Part shown: positions 24,889 to 32,983 of the stretch, one piece after another
How positions within the stretch are numbered: the first letter of the stretch is position 1
Layout: each line of letters begins with the position of its first letter
Source of the DNA: PALSA-612 sp046729255
GTDB lineage: Bacteria > Actinomycetota > Thermoleophilia > Gaiellales > Gaiellaceae
Direction: 5' to 3'
DNA: 49,712 bases
Assembly: GCA_046729255.1 (NCBI GenBank)
Contig: JBKPGF010000078.1
Span: 1-49,712, forward strand
Program-made: the position numbers and the translations under genes
Notes under the pieces: generated by a model
The model's database searches: none
The model's input: the letters and a program-made list of their open reading frames with translations, nothing else
What the model was told of the DNA's origin: nothing

Positions 24889-25626
24889 TCACATCCCCAG
24901 CCCACCGTCGACGAGCAGTACCTCGCCCGTCACGAACGACGCGGAGTCGGAGCTGAGAAAGCGCACGGCCGCAGCGACATCCTCCGGCGTCCCCATCCGC
25001 TCGAGCGGCGTGTTCTGGAGGATCGCCTGCTGTGCCTGCTCGGGCAACACGTCAGTGAGGGCCGTCGTGATGTAGCCGGGTGCTACCGCGTTCGCACGAA
25101 CGTTGCGTGACGCGAGCTCGCGCGCAAGTGCCTTGGTGAAGCCGATGATCCCAGCCTTCGAGGCGGCGTAGTTCGTCTGGCCGGGATTGCCGTGCACGCC
25201 CACGACGCTCGTGAGGTTCACAATCGAGCCGGACTTGCGCTTCATCATCCCCCGCGCGACTGCACGGCAGGTGTGGAAGACGCCGCCGAGATTCGTGTCT
25301 AGCACCACACGCCAGTCCTCGTCGGACATTCTCGCGATCAGCCCGTCTCTCGTGAGCCCGGCGTTGTTCACGAGCACGTCGACGTCGCCGGCCTCCTCGA
25401 CGAGGCGCGCTGCCTCCTCAGGGCTCGCCACGTCGGCCTGGACGGCCCGACCTTCGATCTGCGAAGCCACGTCCTCTGCCTCCTCACGGCCGGAGCGATA
25501 GCCGACGACCACCTGCGCGCCCGCCTCGGCAAGCTCCACAGCGATCGCGCGGCCAATGCCCCGGGAGGCGCCGGTCACGAGCGCAAGCTTGCCGTCGAGC
25601 CTGGCGAATCCGTCGCCGTCAGGCAT
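24889..25626 (-). CDS. fabG: 3-oxoacyl-ACP reductase
   Basis: NADPH-dependent short-chain dehydrogenase of 245 residues that reduces beta-ketoacyl-ACP. The cofactor motif is TGASRGIG (18-25), NNAG is at 87-90, and the catalytic residues are Ser140, Tyr153 and Lys157 (NYAASKAG). The C-terminus FVTGEVLLVDGGLGM is typical of FabG. The ATG at 25626 is 2 bp after the fabD stop. The long in-frame extension through fabD is rejected. Confidence 0.95.
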   Translation of the reverse strand: MPDGDGFARLDGKLALVTGASRGIGRAIAVELAEAGAQVVVGYRSGREEAEDVASQIEGRAVQADVASPEEAARLVEEAGDVDVLVNNAGLTRDGLIARMSDEDWRVVLDTNLGGVFHTCRAVARGMMKRKSGSIVNLTSVVGVHGNPGQTNYAASKAGIIGFTKALARELASRNVRANAVAPGYITTALTDVLPEQAQQAILQNTPLERMGTPEDVAAAVRFLSSDSASFVTGEVLLVDGGLGM

Positions 25627-25628
25627 CG

Positions 25629-26567
25629 TCACGCAGCTCCGAGCGCCTCTTCCACGCGCTCGAGCGCCGCGAGACTGTTGACGGGAATAGCCTTCACACC
25701 CTTGTCGATCCGCTTGACGAGGCCGGAGAGGACGTTCCCCGGGCCCACCTCGACGAAGGTTCGAGTCCCGTCCTTGATCAGCCCAGAAGCCGCCTGAGTG
25801 AACCGCACTGGAGCGGTGAGCTGGTCGACGAGCAGCGGGGCGATCCGCGGAGCAGACTCGAGTCGCGCCGTGACCGTCGACATGAACGGCGCCACCGGCT
25901 CGCCGAAGCGAACCTTGTCGACGGCTGGCCTGAGGCGCTCGGCCGCGCGGGCGACGAGCGGTGAGTGGAACGCTCCGGAGACGCGCAGCTTCACCGTACG
26001 TCGCGCACCGGCCTCTTCGGCCTGCGCGCAGCACTCGTCGACGGCATCGCTCTCCCCCGACACCACGAGCTGGCCGGGACAGTTGTAGTTCGCCGGCCAC
26101 ACCCCGCGGATGCGCCGACAGATCCGCTCCACAACGTCGTCGTCGAGACCAAGGATGGCGGCCATCCGCCCGGGGTGCTTACGCGCTGCCTCGGCCATCG
26201 CCAGCCCACGCTCGCGGACGAGGCGAATCGTTTCCTCGACGCCGATCGACGAAGCGGCTGCCAGCGCCGCAAACTCGCCGACCGAGTGTCCGACGACGTA
26301 GTCCGGCTTGATTCCGCGCGCCTCGAGGGCGGCGAGGACGGCGAGACTCGTGGCGACGAGCGCCGGCTGCTGCACCTCCGTCTCGACGAGTTCGTCGAGG
26401 TCGGCGTCGAAGCACAGCCGCGTGAGGTCGAGCCCCGATGCCGAGCTCCCTACCTCGAACACGCGCATGGCCTCGGGTACCGCCTCGGCGATGTCGCGGC
26501 CCATCCCCTGCTCGAGCGAGCCCTGGCCGGGGAAGCAAAAGGCGACCTTGGCCTTCGTTCTCGTCAT
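25629..26567 (-). CDS. fabD: Malonyl-CoA:ACP transacylase
   Basis: Loads malonyl groups onto ACP for elongation, 312 residues. The nucleophile is Ser95 in VVGHSVGEFAAL, the partner histidine is in VSGAFHSPLV, and the FPGQGSLEQGMG loop is at 12-23. The late GPGNVLSGLVKR is also standard. The ATG overlaps the fabH stop by 4 bp (ATGA), so sixteen earlier in-frame residues are not part of the protein. Confidence 0.96.
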   Translation of the reverse strand: MTRTKAKVAFCFPGQGSLEQGMGRDIAEAVPEAMRVFEVGSSASGLDLTRLCFDADLDELVETEVQQPALVATSLAVLAALEARGIKPDYVVGHSVGEFAALAAASSIGVEETIRLVRERGLAMAEAARKHPGRMAAILGLDDDVVERICRRIRGVWPANYNCPGQLVVSGESDAVDECCAQAEEAGARRTVKLRVSGAFHSPLVARAAERLRPAVDKVRFGEPVAPFMSTVTARLESAPRIAPLLVDQLTAPVRFTQAASGLIKDGTRTFVEVGPGNVLSGLVKRIDKGVKAIPVNSLAALERVEEALGAA

Positions 26568-27583
26568 GCGGCGACCCCGTTCATGGATGTCCATTCCATC
26601 ACGCCGGACCCCCATGTGAGACCGGCACCCATCCCCGTCATCAACACGATGCTGCCCTTGCTGAGCCTCCCCTCCTGGTCGGCATCGGCGAGCGCGAGCG
26701 GAATCGAGCCGGAGGACGTGTTGCCGTAGCGATCGACGTTGACGACAACCTTCTCCTTGGGAATGCCGAGCTTCTGGGCCGCATGGTCGATGATCCTGAT
26801 GTTCGCCTGGTGAGGGACGTACACGTCGATGTCGTCGATCGTCAGGCCGACTTCGTCGAGCAGCTCCTCTGCCGACGACACGAGCACGCGGGTCGCGAAC
26901 TTAAACACCTCTCGGCCGTTCATGCGCGCGAAGTGCTCCCCGGCGGCAATGGTCTCGTTCGAGGCGGGCTTGCGAGAGCCGCCGGCCGCAACATACAGCT
27001 CCATCCCGCCGGAGCCGTCCGCACCGAGCTCGAAACCGAGAAAGCCACCGCGGTCGACGCGCTCGAGCACGACGGCGCCGGCGCCGTCTCCGAACAAGAC
27101 ACACGTGGAGCGGTCTGTCCAGTCGACGATCTTCGAGAGCAGGTCGGCGCCGATGACGAGGGCGCGGCGGCCGACTCCCGCTGCCAGCATCGAGTAGGCC
27201 TGCGCAAGGGCGTACACGAATCCCGTGCAGCCCGCGGAAAGGTCGTACGCGCCCGCCTTCGTTGCTCCGAGCTGGTCGGCTACGAGCGCCGCCGTGGCCG
27301 GAAACGCCATGTCCGGTGTCACCGTGGCAACGATGAGAAGGTCGAGATCTTCAGCGCGCACACCTGCGCGATCGAGCGCCTCCCGCGCGGCAGGCAGACA
27401 GAAGTCGGATAGCGCCTCGCTGGGCTCGGCCACCCGTCGCTCCCGGATTCCCGTGCGGGCGACGATCCACTCGTCGGACGTGTCGACCATCCGGGCGAGC
27501 TCCTCGTTCGTGAGGACGCGCTCGGGAACGGCCGTGCCGAGTCCGGTGATCGAGACGCGATTGCCGTTCGCCGAGCCGATCAT
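26564..27583 (-). CDS. fabH: Beta-ketoacyl-ACP synthase III
   Basis: Initiating condensing enzyme, 339 residues. Catalytic Cys119 is in LSAGCTGFVYAL, the histidine is in VPHQANIRIIDH, and the asparagine is in NVDRYGNTSSGS. In Gram-positive bacteria FabH often accepts branched acyl-CoA primers. The 2-oxoacid dehydrogenase operon further along the same strand could supply such primers, but that link is inference. The ATG overlaps the fabZ stop (ATGA). Confidence 0.96.
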   Translation of the reverse strand: MIGSANGNRVSITGLGTAVPERVLTNEELARMVDTSDEWIVARTGIRERRVAEPSEALSDFCLPAAREALDRAGVRAEDLDLLIVATVTPDMAFPATAALVADQLGATKAGAYDLSAGCTGFVYALAQAYSMLAAGVGRRALVIGADLLSKIVDWTDRSTCVLFGDGAGAVVLERVDRGGFLGFELGADGSGGMELYVAAGGSRKPASNETIAAGEHFARMNGREVFKFATRVLVSSAEELLDEVGLTIDDIDVYVPHQANIRIIDHAAQKLGIPKEKVVVNVDRYGNTSSGSIPLALADADQEGRLSKGSIVLMTGMGAGLTWGSGVMEWTSMNGVAA

Positions 27584-28053
27584 TCCGTCGCGAACATCAG
27601 GGTGCCGCGAAGAGCCAGCTCGTCGCCGACGCGTGCCTCCCCCGCTGCTTTCCCGACTCGCGTGCGACCAGCGATGATCTCGCAGGACAGGGTCAGCTCG
27701 TCCCCCGGCGAGACAATGCGCTTGAAGCGGACCTTGTCGATGCCTGCGAAGAGTGCGAGCTTGCCGCGATTCTCCGGCACTACGAGCACCGCGATGCCGC
27801 ACGCCTGCGCCAGCGCCTCGACCATGATCACCCCAGGGACGATCGGCCTGCCGGGGAAGTGGCCCTCGAGAAACCACTCGTCATCGCGCACGAACTTCCT
27901 GCCTACGGCACGAACGCCCGGCTCCAGCTCGAGGACCTCGTCGACGAAGAGAAAGGGATCACGGTGCGGCAAGATCGTCTCGATGACGTCGCGTCCAAAC
28001 GGTGCGCGAACGACGTCTGCCACCCGATCGGTTGCGGAGGGCACGATCGCCAA
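27580..28053 (-). CDS. fabZ: 3-hydroxyacyl-ACP dehydratase, FabZ type
   Basis: Hot-dog-fold dehydratase of about 157 residues. The catalytic pair is His65 in FLEGHFPGRPIVPGV and Glu79 in IMVEALAQ. LPHRDPFLFVDEV at 28-40 is a standard FabZ stretch. The TTG at 28053 is the longest start and a GTG at 28044 is equally good. It is the first fab gene of the run, 40 bp after the amidase gene on the same strand. Confidence 0.93.
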   Translation of the reverse strand: MAIVPSATDRVADVVRAPFGRDVIETILPHRDPFLFVDEVLELEPGVRAVGRKFVRDDEWFLEGHFPGRPIVPGVIMVEALAQACGIAVLVVPENRGKLALFAGIDKVRFKRIVSPGDELTLSCEIIAGRTRVGKAAGEARVGDELALRGTLMFATE

Positions 28054-28093
28054 AGTCTACTCGGCGACCCGCCGGAAAAAGGCTCCGCTGAAG

Positions 28094-29995
28094 CTAGCTC
28101 GTGACCGTGATTGGCACTTTCTGGGTGACTGTGCCGACTTCGGTCGACGCCGTCACCCAGACGGCGTATGAGCCGGGCTCGATCGTCGTGCCCGGTGTGA
28201 GCTGACCGTTCCAGACGGCCGCATGCGAGCCGGGCTCGAGCCAACCCGCCTGCACGAGCGCCAGTGGGTACGCCCCCGTTCTCGTCTCGATCGCGACTAT
28301 GCCGGGCTGTCGGAGCTCGAACGAGATCGTGATCGTGTCGGCGACGCCGTCGCCGTTCGGCGAGAAGACCGCGGGATCTGCCCGTGCCCACGCAAGCGCG
28401 CGCAACACGATGACCTCGTCGACGAGCCTTGCCGTTCTCCCGCTGTCGCCACGCGCGGTCAGGACGAGCCGGTAGCGGCCGTCCGCCAGCGCATCCGGAG
28501 CGAAGCCGAGCGTTTGCGGACCCGCCCGCTGGCGGCTGTCGATCGCCAGAGAGACGACGACGAGCCCCTTCTCGTCCGTCAGTGCGGCGCTCACCGAGGC
28601 GGGCTCGTTCAGCGTGTAGTCCACCGTCAGCGTGTCGGCATACCCGTCGCCGTCAGGAGACACGACGCGGGGAAGTGCAAGCAGATCGCCGGCCACGGGT
28701 CGCTTCACGACCGGAGGCGGCGCGATCGGCGGCAGGTCACCGATCGTCCCCAGAGCCGGCCGAGCACCCTCCGCCTCGATCGTCCAGCGGTAGCGCTCGG
28801 AGCCGGCGCCGGCCGAGTCCCAGAACCACGAGACCCTGTCCCCGGTGCCCGTCTTCTGCGCCACCTGCTCACCGTTCGGCTTCGTCACGGTCACCGTCCA
28901 GGGCAAGGGTGCGGACAGACGTGCGGTAAAGCGCATGAAGCTCCCGAGCTTCCCGATCAGCCGCGGCTCGTAGAGCTTGGGCAGGCCGGTCGTCAGCGCG
29001 ACCTCCCGCAACTGGCCGAGACGTGCGTACAAGGCGTTCCCCGGGCAGGCGGTGAAGCCCGCGTCGCGGTGACCCGAGATTGCCCGAAGGTAGGCGCCGA
29101 CGCCGGGTCTGAGCTTCGCGTTGCCGCCCGACGTGATCATCGCGGAGGACGCGGGATCGACATGGCCGACGTCGAGGCGCCACGCGAGCAGCTTCCCGAG
29201 CGCGTCCTCCGCCTCGCGGGTCGGCCGCTTCGCCGAGTAGGTCCCGATGAGGGCGATGCCGGAGGAGCCCGTGTTGAACCCCTCGGCGTGCGCGCCGATC
29301 ACGTTGCGCGTGATCCCACCGCGGCGGCCTTCGAAGACCTGGCCGTAGCGGTCGACAAGGAAGTTGTAGCCGATGTCGTCCCAGCCGTTTCCCTTCACGT
29401 GGTACAGCTCGATCCCTCGGACGATCGCCGCGGACTCCTCCGGGCCGTAGGAGCTCGCCCCTGCCGTGTGGTGGACGATGGCGAAGCGGAGGACCGGCGC
29501 GTAGCGGGGCGCCGCGCGCACGATCTTCTCGTTCGCGTTCCAACCGCTGCGGGGGATGATCTGCGGCGACCCGGCCCTGGAGGTCGTTCGCAGGGGCACC
29601 CGGGCGGCGGCGCTGCGTACGAACCATGCTTTGACCCGCGTCACCTGACCCGTCGTGCGCACCTCCAGTCGAGTCGAGCCCGGCGCCCACCAGGGGCTGC
29701 CGACCTTCCAGCCCGATCGGGAGCGCTCGCCGGAACCGCGGTCGGGGCGGTCTTCTGCCTCCGGAGCGGCCGTCCGCCACGGGCTCCAGCTCCCGGCAGG
29801 TGTGCGAGTGCGTAGCTCGACCTTGCCGCTGCCGCGCCAGTGCACGCCGACGAGGTCGAACGGGCGAACGCTCGCGGACGCAGGCGCGCGTAGCGCGCCC
29901 AGGGGCAGGTCGCGGCTCCAGATCGAGGCATCGGCAGCATGCGCGGCCGCCGGGGCCGCGAGCAGAAACGCCGCTGCAATCAGAAAGGCTCTCAT
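28094..29995 (-). CDS. Secreted PGRP-type N-acetylmuramoyl-L-alanine amidase with FlgD-like C-terminal repeats
   Basis: Exported protein of 633 residues. A Sec signal (1-20, ending AAAHA) precedes a beta-rich region. The PGRP/amidase domain (about 155-320) reads IIPRSGWNANE, FAIVHHTAGAS, IGYNFLVDRYGQVFEGRRGG, GSSGIALIGTY and SGHRDAGFTACPG. The two zinc histidines plus Cys of the HRDAGFTACPG motif indicate an active amidase. The C-terminal half holds two Ig-like modules, each opening with a SPDGDGYADT or SPNGDGVADT calcium-loop-like motif, as in FlgD-type repeats. The ATG at 29995 fits the signal. It is the first gene of the minus-strand run that includes the fab cluster. Confidence 0.88.
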   Translation of the reverse strand: MRAFLIAAAFLLAAPAAAHAADASIWSRDLPLGALRAPASASVRPFDLVGVHWRGSGKVELRTRTPAGSWSPWRTAAPEAEDRPDRGSGERSRSGWKVGSPWWAPGSTRLEVRTTGQVTRVKAWFVRSAAARVPLRTTSRAGSPQIIPRSGWNANEKIVRAAPRYAPVLRFAIVHHTAGASSYGPEESAAIVRGIELYHVKGNGWDDIGYNFLVDRYGQVFEGRRGGITRNVIGAHAEGFNTGSSGIALIGTYSAKRPTREAEDALGKLLAWRLDVGHVDPASSAMITSGGNAKLRPGVGAYLRAISGHRDAGFTACPGNALYARLGQLREVALTTGLPKLYEPRLIGKLGSFMRFTARLSAPLPWTVTVTKPNGEQVAQKTGTGDRVSWFWDSAGAGSERYRWTIEAEGARPALGTIGDLPPIAPPPVVKRPVAGDLLALPRVVSPDGDGYADTLTVDYTLNEPASVSAALTDEKGLVVVSLAIDSRQRAGPQTLGFAPDALADGRYRLVLTARGDSGRTARLVDEVIVLRALAWARADPAVFSPNGDGVADTITISFELRQPGIVAIETRTGAYPLALVQAGWLEPGSHAAVWNGQLTPGTTIEPGSYAVWVTASTEVGTVTQKVPITVTS

Positions 29996-30071
29996 CACTC
30001 GAACTGTCGGCCCTCTCCTCGTTCGCCTTGAAGCCGGAAGCCCCTGCGATGGTAGGTTGTGAAGCGTCGTG

Positions 30072-31370
30072 ATGCCTGCCGTTTTGCGGGGATTTTTCAC
30101 CTCGCTGGCGCTGTTCGCCGCCCTCGTGTTCGCGGAGGTCGCGGGAGCCGCCACACCGCGGGTGCTCGCCGTTCATCTCGACAACGACATCAACCCGGTC
30201 ACAGCCGCGTACGTCGAGGACCAGATCGACCGCGCGAACGACGACAAGTACAACGCCGTCGTCATCGTCCTCGACACGCCGGGTGGCCTGTCCGAGTCGA
30301 TGCGGGACATCGTCAAGAAGGAACTGGCGTCGAAGATCCCCGTCGTCGTGTACGTCGCGCCGGACGGCGCGAGGGCCGCCTCGGCCGGTGTGTGGATCGG
30401 TGAGGCCGCGGACGTCCTCGCCATGGCGCCGCAGACGAACATCGGCTCGTCGACGCCGATCTCGATCGGCGGTGAGGACATCCAGAAGGACCTGCGGCGC
30501 AAGGTGATCAACGACGCCGCTGCGCAGCTACGTGCTCTCTCCAAGGAGCACGGACGGAACGCGAAGTGGGCGGACGCCGCGGTGCGCCTCGGCTCCAACC
30601 TCAGCGCGCGGGAAGCCCTCGAGCAGGACGTCATCGACGTCATCGCCCCCACGCTGCCGGCACTGCTCGACAAGATCGACGGCACGAAGACCGTGCCCCG
30701 CGGGCTCGTGCTCGACACCGCCGGCGCGGAGGTAACGGACGTCGAGATGTCGCTGTGGAAGCGCATCCTCGACACGCTCATCGACCCCAACATCATCGCG
30801 CTCATGCTCTCGCTCGGTGTGCTCGGGATCGTTGTCGAGCTCTACAACCCAGGACTCATCTTTCCGGCGACGCTAGGCGGCATCTGCCTCATCATCGGCT
30901 TCTACGGGCTCCAGGTGCTGCCCGTCAACTGGGCCGGCGTGCTGCTGATGCTGCTGGCGGCAGGCTTCTGGGGGGCCGAGCCCTTCGTCATGAGTCACGG
31001 CGCCCTAGCGCTGGCCGGCGCCGTCTCGTTCGTGTTCGGAGCGCTGCTCCTATTCGACCCCGCAGGCGCGGGATACCAGGTGTCGCTACCGGTGGCGATC
31101 GCGATCGCGGGGTCGATCGCGCTCTTTATGGCCTTCGCCGTCGCAAAGGTGGTGCAGGTGCGGCGGCAACCGGTCGCCGTCGGCACGTCGAACCTCGTCG
31201 GGACGCCTGGCGTCGTGCGTCGCGGCGGGCTCGTGGCGGTGAAGGGCGAACTGTGGCAAGCGCAGTCGGCGGATGGCGAGCCGCTCGCGACCGGCGACGC
31301 GGTCGTAGTCGAGGGTGTCGAAGGGCTGCGGCTCGTCGTGCGCCACGCCGGCATGCCTGAGACCACATAG
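30072..31370 (+). CDS. NfeD-family membrane-bound serine protease (ClpP-like)
   Basis: Full-length NfeD protein of 432 residues. A signal helix (5-27) precedes a ClpP-class serine protease domain with VIVLDTPGGLSESM, nucleophile Ser in RAASAGVWIGEAAD and a downstream lysine region. Four or five transmembrane helices (about 230-370) and a C-terminal OB-fold NfeD domain (about 375-432) follow. Known partners are SPFH/slipin proteins, which these proteases cleave or regulate. A slipin gene begins 12 bp downstream, so the pair is confirmed. The ATG at 30072 is preferred over the GTG one codon earlier. Confidence 0.92.
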   Translation: MPAVLRGFFTSLALFAALVFAEVAGAATPRVLAVHLDNDINPVTAAYVEDQIDRANDDKYNAVVIVLDTPGGLSESMRDIVKKELASKIPVVVYVAPDGARAASAGVWIGEAADVLAMAPQTNIGSSTPISIGGEDIQKDLRRKVINDAAAQLRALSKEHGRNAKWADAAVRLGSNLSAREALEQDVIDVIAPTLPALLDKIDGTKTVPRGLVLDTAGAEVTDVEMSLWKRILDTLIDPNIIALMLSLGVLGIVVELYNPGLIFPATLGGICLIIGFYGLQVLPVNWAGVLLMLLAAGFWGAEPFVMSHGALALAGAVSFVFGALLLFDPAGAGYQVSLPVAIAIAGSIALFMAFAVAKVVQVRRQPVAVGTSNLVGTPGVVRRGGLVAVKGELWQAQSADGEPLATGDAVVVEGVEGLRLVVRHAGMPETT

Positions 31371-31382
31371 GATCGTGAGTCG

Positions 31383-32147
31383 ATGGTTGCTGCCCTGATC
31401 GTCGTCGCCATCCTTGCGGTCCTCGCGATCCTCGTGCTCAGCGCCGCGATCAAGGTGTTGCGAGAGTACGAGCGCGGGGTCATCTTCCGGCTTGGCCGCC
31501 TTCTCGGCGCGCCGAAGGGGCCGGGCCTGATCTTTCTCATCCCCATCGTCGACCGGATGGTGAAGGTCGACCTGCGGACGATCACGCTGATGATCCCGCC
31601 GCAGGAAGTGATCACGAAGGACAACGTGCCCGCGCGCGTGAATGCGGTCTGCTACTTCCGCGTCGTCGATGCCTCGGCGTCAGTCGTACAAGTCGAGAAC
31701 TTCATGGTCGCCACGTCGCAGGTCGCACAGACGACGCTGCGTTCAGTGCTCGGCCAGCACGTCCTCGACGAGCTCTTGTCGGAGCGCGAGAAGATCAACT
31801 CGATCCTCCAGGAGATCATCGACGAGACAACCGCCCCCTGGGGCATCAAGGTCTCGATCGTCGAGGTCAAGGACGTCGAGATTCCGGCCGACATGCAGCG
31901 GGCGATGGCGCGGCAGGCGGAGGCCGAGCGCGAGCGGCGCGCAAAGATCATCAACGCGGAGGGTGAGTTCCAGGCCGCCGAGCGCCTCAAGGAGGCGGCG
32001 CTCGTGATGGGTGAGGCACCAATCGCACTGCAGCTGCGCTACCTCCAGACGCTGCTCGAGGTCGGCTCGGCGAACAACTCGACGATCGTCTTCCCGGCGC
32101 CCATCGACCTGCTCAAGCCGTTCCTCGAGAAGGCCGACAAGAGCTGA
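31383..32147 (+). CDS. Slipin/SPFH (band 7) membrane protein
   Basis: SPFH-domain protein of 254 residues with one N-terminal helix (4-24) and the slipin core REYERGVIFRLGRLLGAPKGPGL. TLRSVLGQHVLDELLSERE and the coiled-coil ARQAEAERERRAKIINAEGEFQAAERLKEAA follow. It forms membrane microdomain scaffolds with NfeD proteins in other bacteria. It is partnered with the NfeD gene upstream. The stop overlaps the galT-like CTG start (CTGA). Confidence 0.94.
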   Translation: MVAALIVVAILAVLAILVLSAAIKVLREYERGVIFRLGRLLGAPKGPGLIFLIPIVDRMVKVDLRTITLMIPPQEVITKDNVPARVNAVCYFRVVDASASVVQVENFMVATSQVAQTTLRSVLGQHVLDELLSEREKINSILQEIIDETTAPWGIKVSIVEVKDVEIPADMQRAMARQAEAERERRAKIINAEGEFQAAERLKEAALVMGEAPIALQLRYLQTLLEVGSANNSTIVFPAPIDLLKPFLEKADKS

Positions 32148-32983
32148 CGGCCTCACCGGCGGAACTGCGCCGCGATCCGCTGTCAGGCCGCGTCGTGATC
32201 GTGGCTCCTGGGCGGGCGAACCGGCCAGGCGCCTTCCCGCAGCTGGAGCCGTCGCCGGATCCGCGCGAGCTCGACGACTGTCCCTTCTGCGCCGGCCGTG
32301 AGGACCGCACGCCGCCGGAGACGCTCCGGCTGCCGCCGGACGGCGTATGGCAAGTGCGGGTCGTACCGAATCTCTACCCCGCGTTCGAGCGACAGGAGGT
32401 CGTCGTCCATGCGCCGCAGCACGCCCGCTCGATCGCCGAGCTCTCTGACGCCGCGCTCGGCCTCGTTGCGGACGCGTGGCGGTTGCGCTCGGCGGCGGCG
32501 GCGGCCGAAGGCTTCCCCTACGTTCACGCGATCGTGAACGAGGGGCGGATCGCCGGCTCGAGCCTCCCGCACACCCACTCGCAGCTCGTCTGGCTGCGCG
32601 AACCGCCGCCGGCGGTCGCCAGGGAAGGCGAGATGGAGAAAATCACGGACGGCGAGGTCGTCCTCGAGGGGGACGGCGTCCTCGCGCTCTGTCCGGACGT
32701 CTCCGCAGTCCCCTACGAAGCCCGAATTGCGCCCGCGGAGCGTGAGGCGAACGCGTTCTCGAGCCCGCTGCTCACGCCGGCGCTCCAGCTCGCTGCCGAG
32801 GTGCTACGCCGGCTACGCGCGGTCGAGCCGGGCGCGCCGGCGAACCTCTGGCTCCACGACGGGCCCTGGTGGCACATCCACCTCCTTCCGCGCCTTACCG
32901 TCGCCGCCGGCATCGAGCTCGGCGCAGGCATCCACCTGAACCCGTTGCCGCCGGCCGAGGCCGCGGCGCGGTTGCGCAGCTAG
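32144..32983 (+). CDS. GalT-like hexose-1-phosphate uridylyltransferase (HIT superfamily), CTG start
   Basis: About 279 residues. The N-terminus ELRRDPLSGRVVIVAPGRA is the conserved GalT opening and is only encoded if translation begins at or near the CTG at 32144. The next ATG/GTG/TTG-type start (GTG 32195) would cut it away. Zinc-site cysteines are in CPFCAGRE. The nucleophilic HIT motif is LPHTHSQLVW (HxHxQ) and the C-terminal histidine site is LHDGPWWHIHLLPR. It is shorter than E. coli GalT (348). It should transfer UMP between UDP-glucose and a hexose-1-phosphate, though the sugar is not certain. The CTGA overlap with the slipin stop suggests coupled translation. Its stop shares CTAG with the convergent gyrA stop. 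Confidence 0.85.
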   Translation: MTASPAELRRDPLSGRVVIVAPGRANRPGAFPQLEPSPDPRELDDCPFCAGREDRTPPETLRLPPDGVWQVRVVPNLYPAFERQEVVVHAPQHARSIAELSDAALGLVADAWRLRSAAAAAEGFPYVHAIVNEGRIAGSSLPHTHSQLVWLREPPPAVAREGEMEKITDGEVVLEGDGVLALCPDVSAVPYEARIAPAEREANAFSSPLLTPALQLAAEVLRRLRAVEPGAPANLWLHDGPWWHIHLLPRLTVAAGIELGAGIHLNPLPPAEAAARLRS

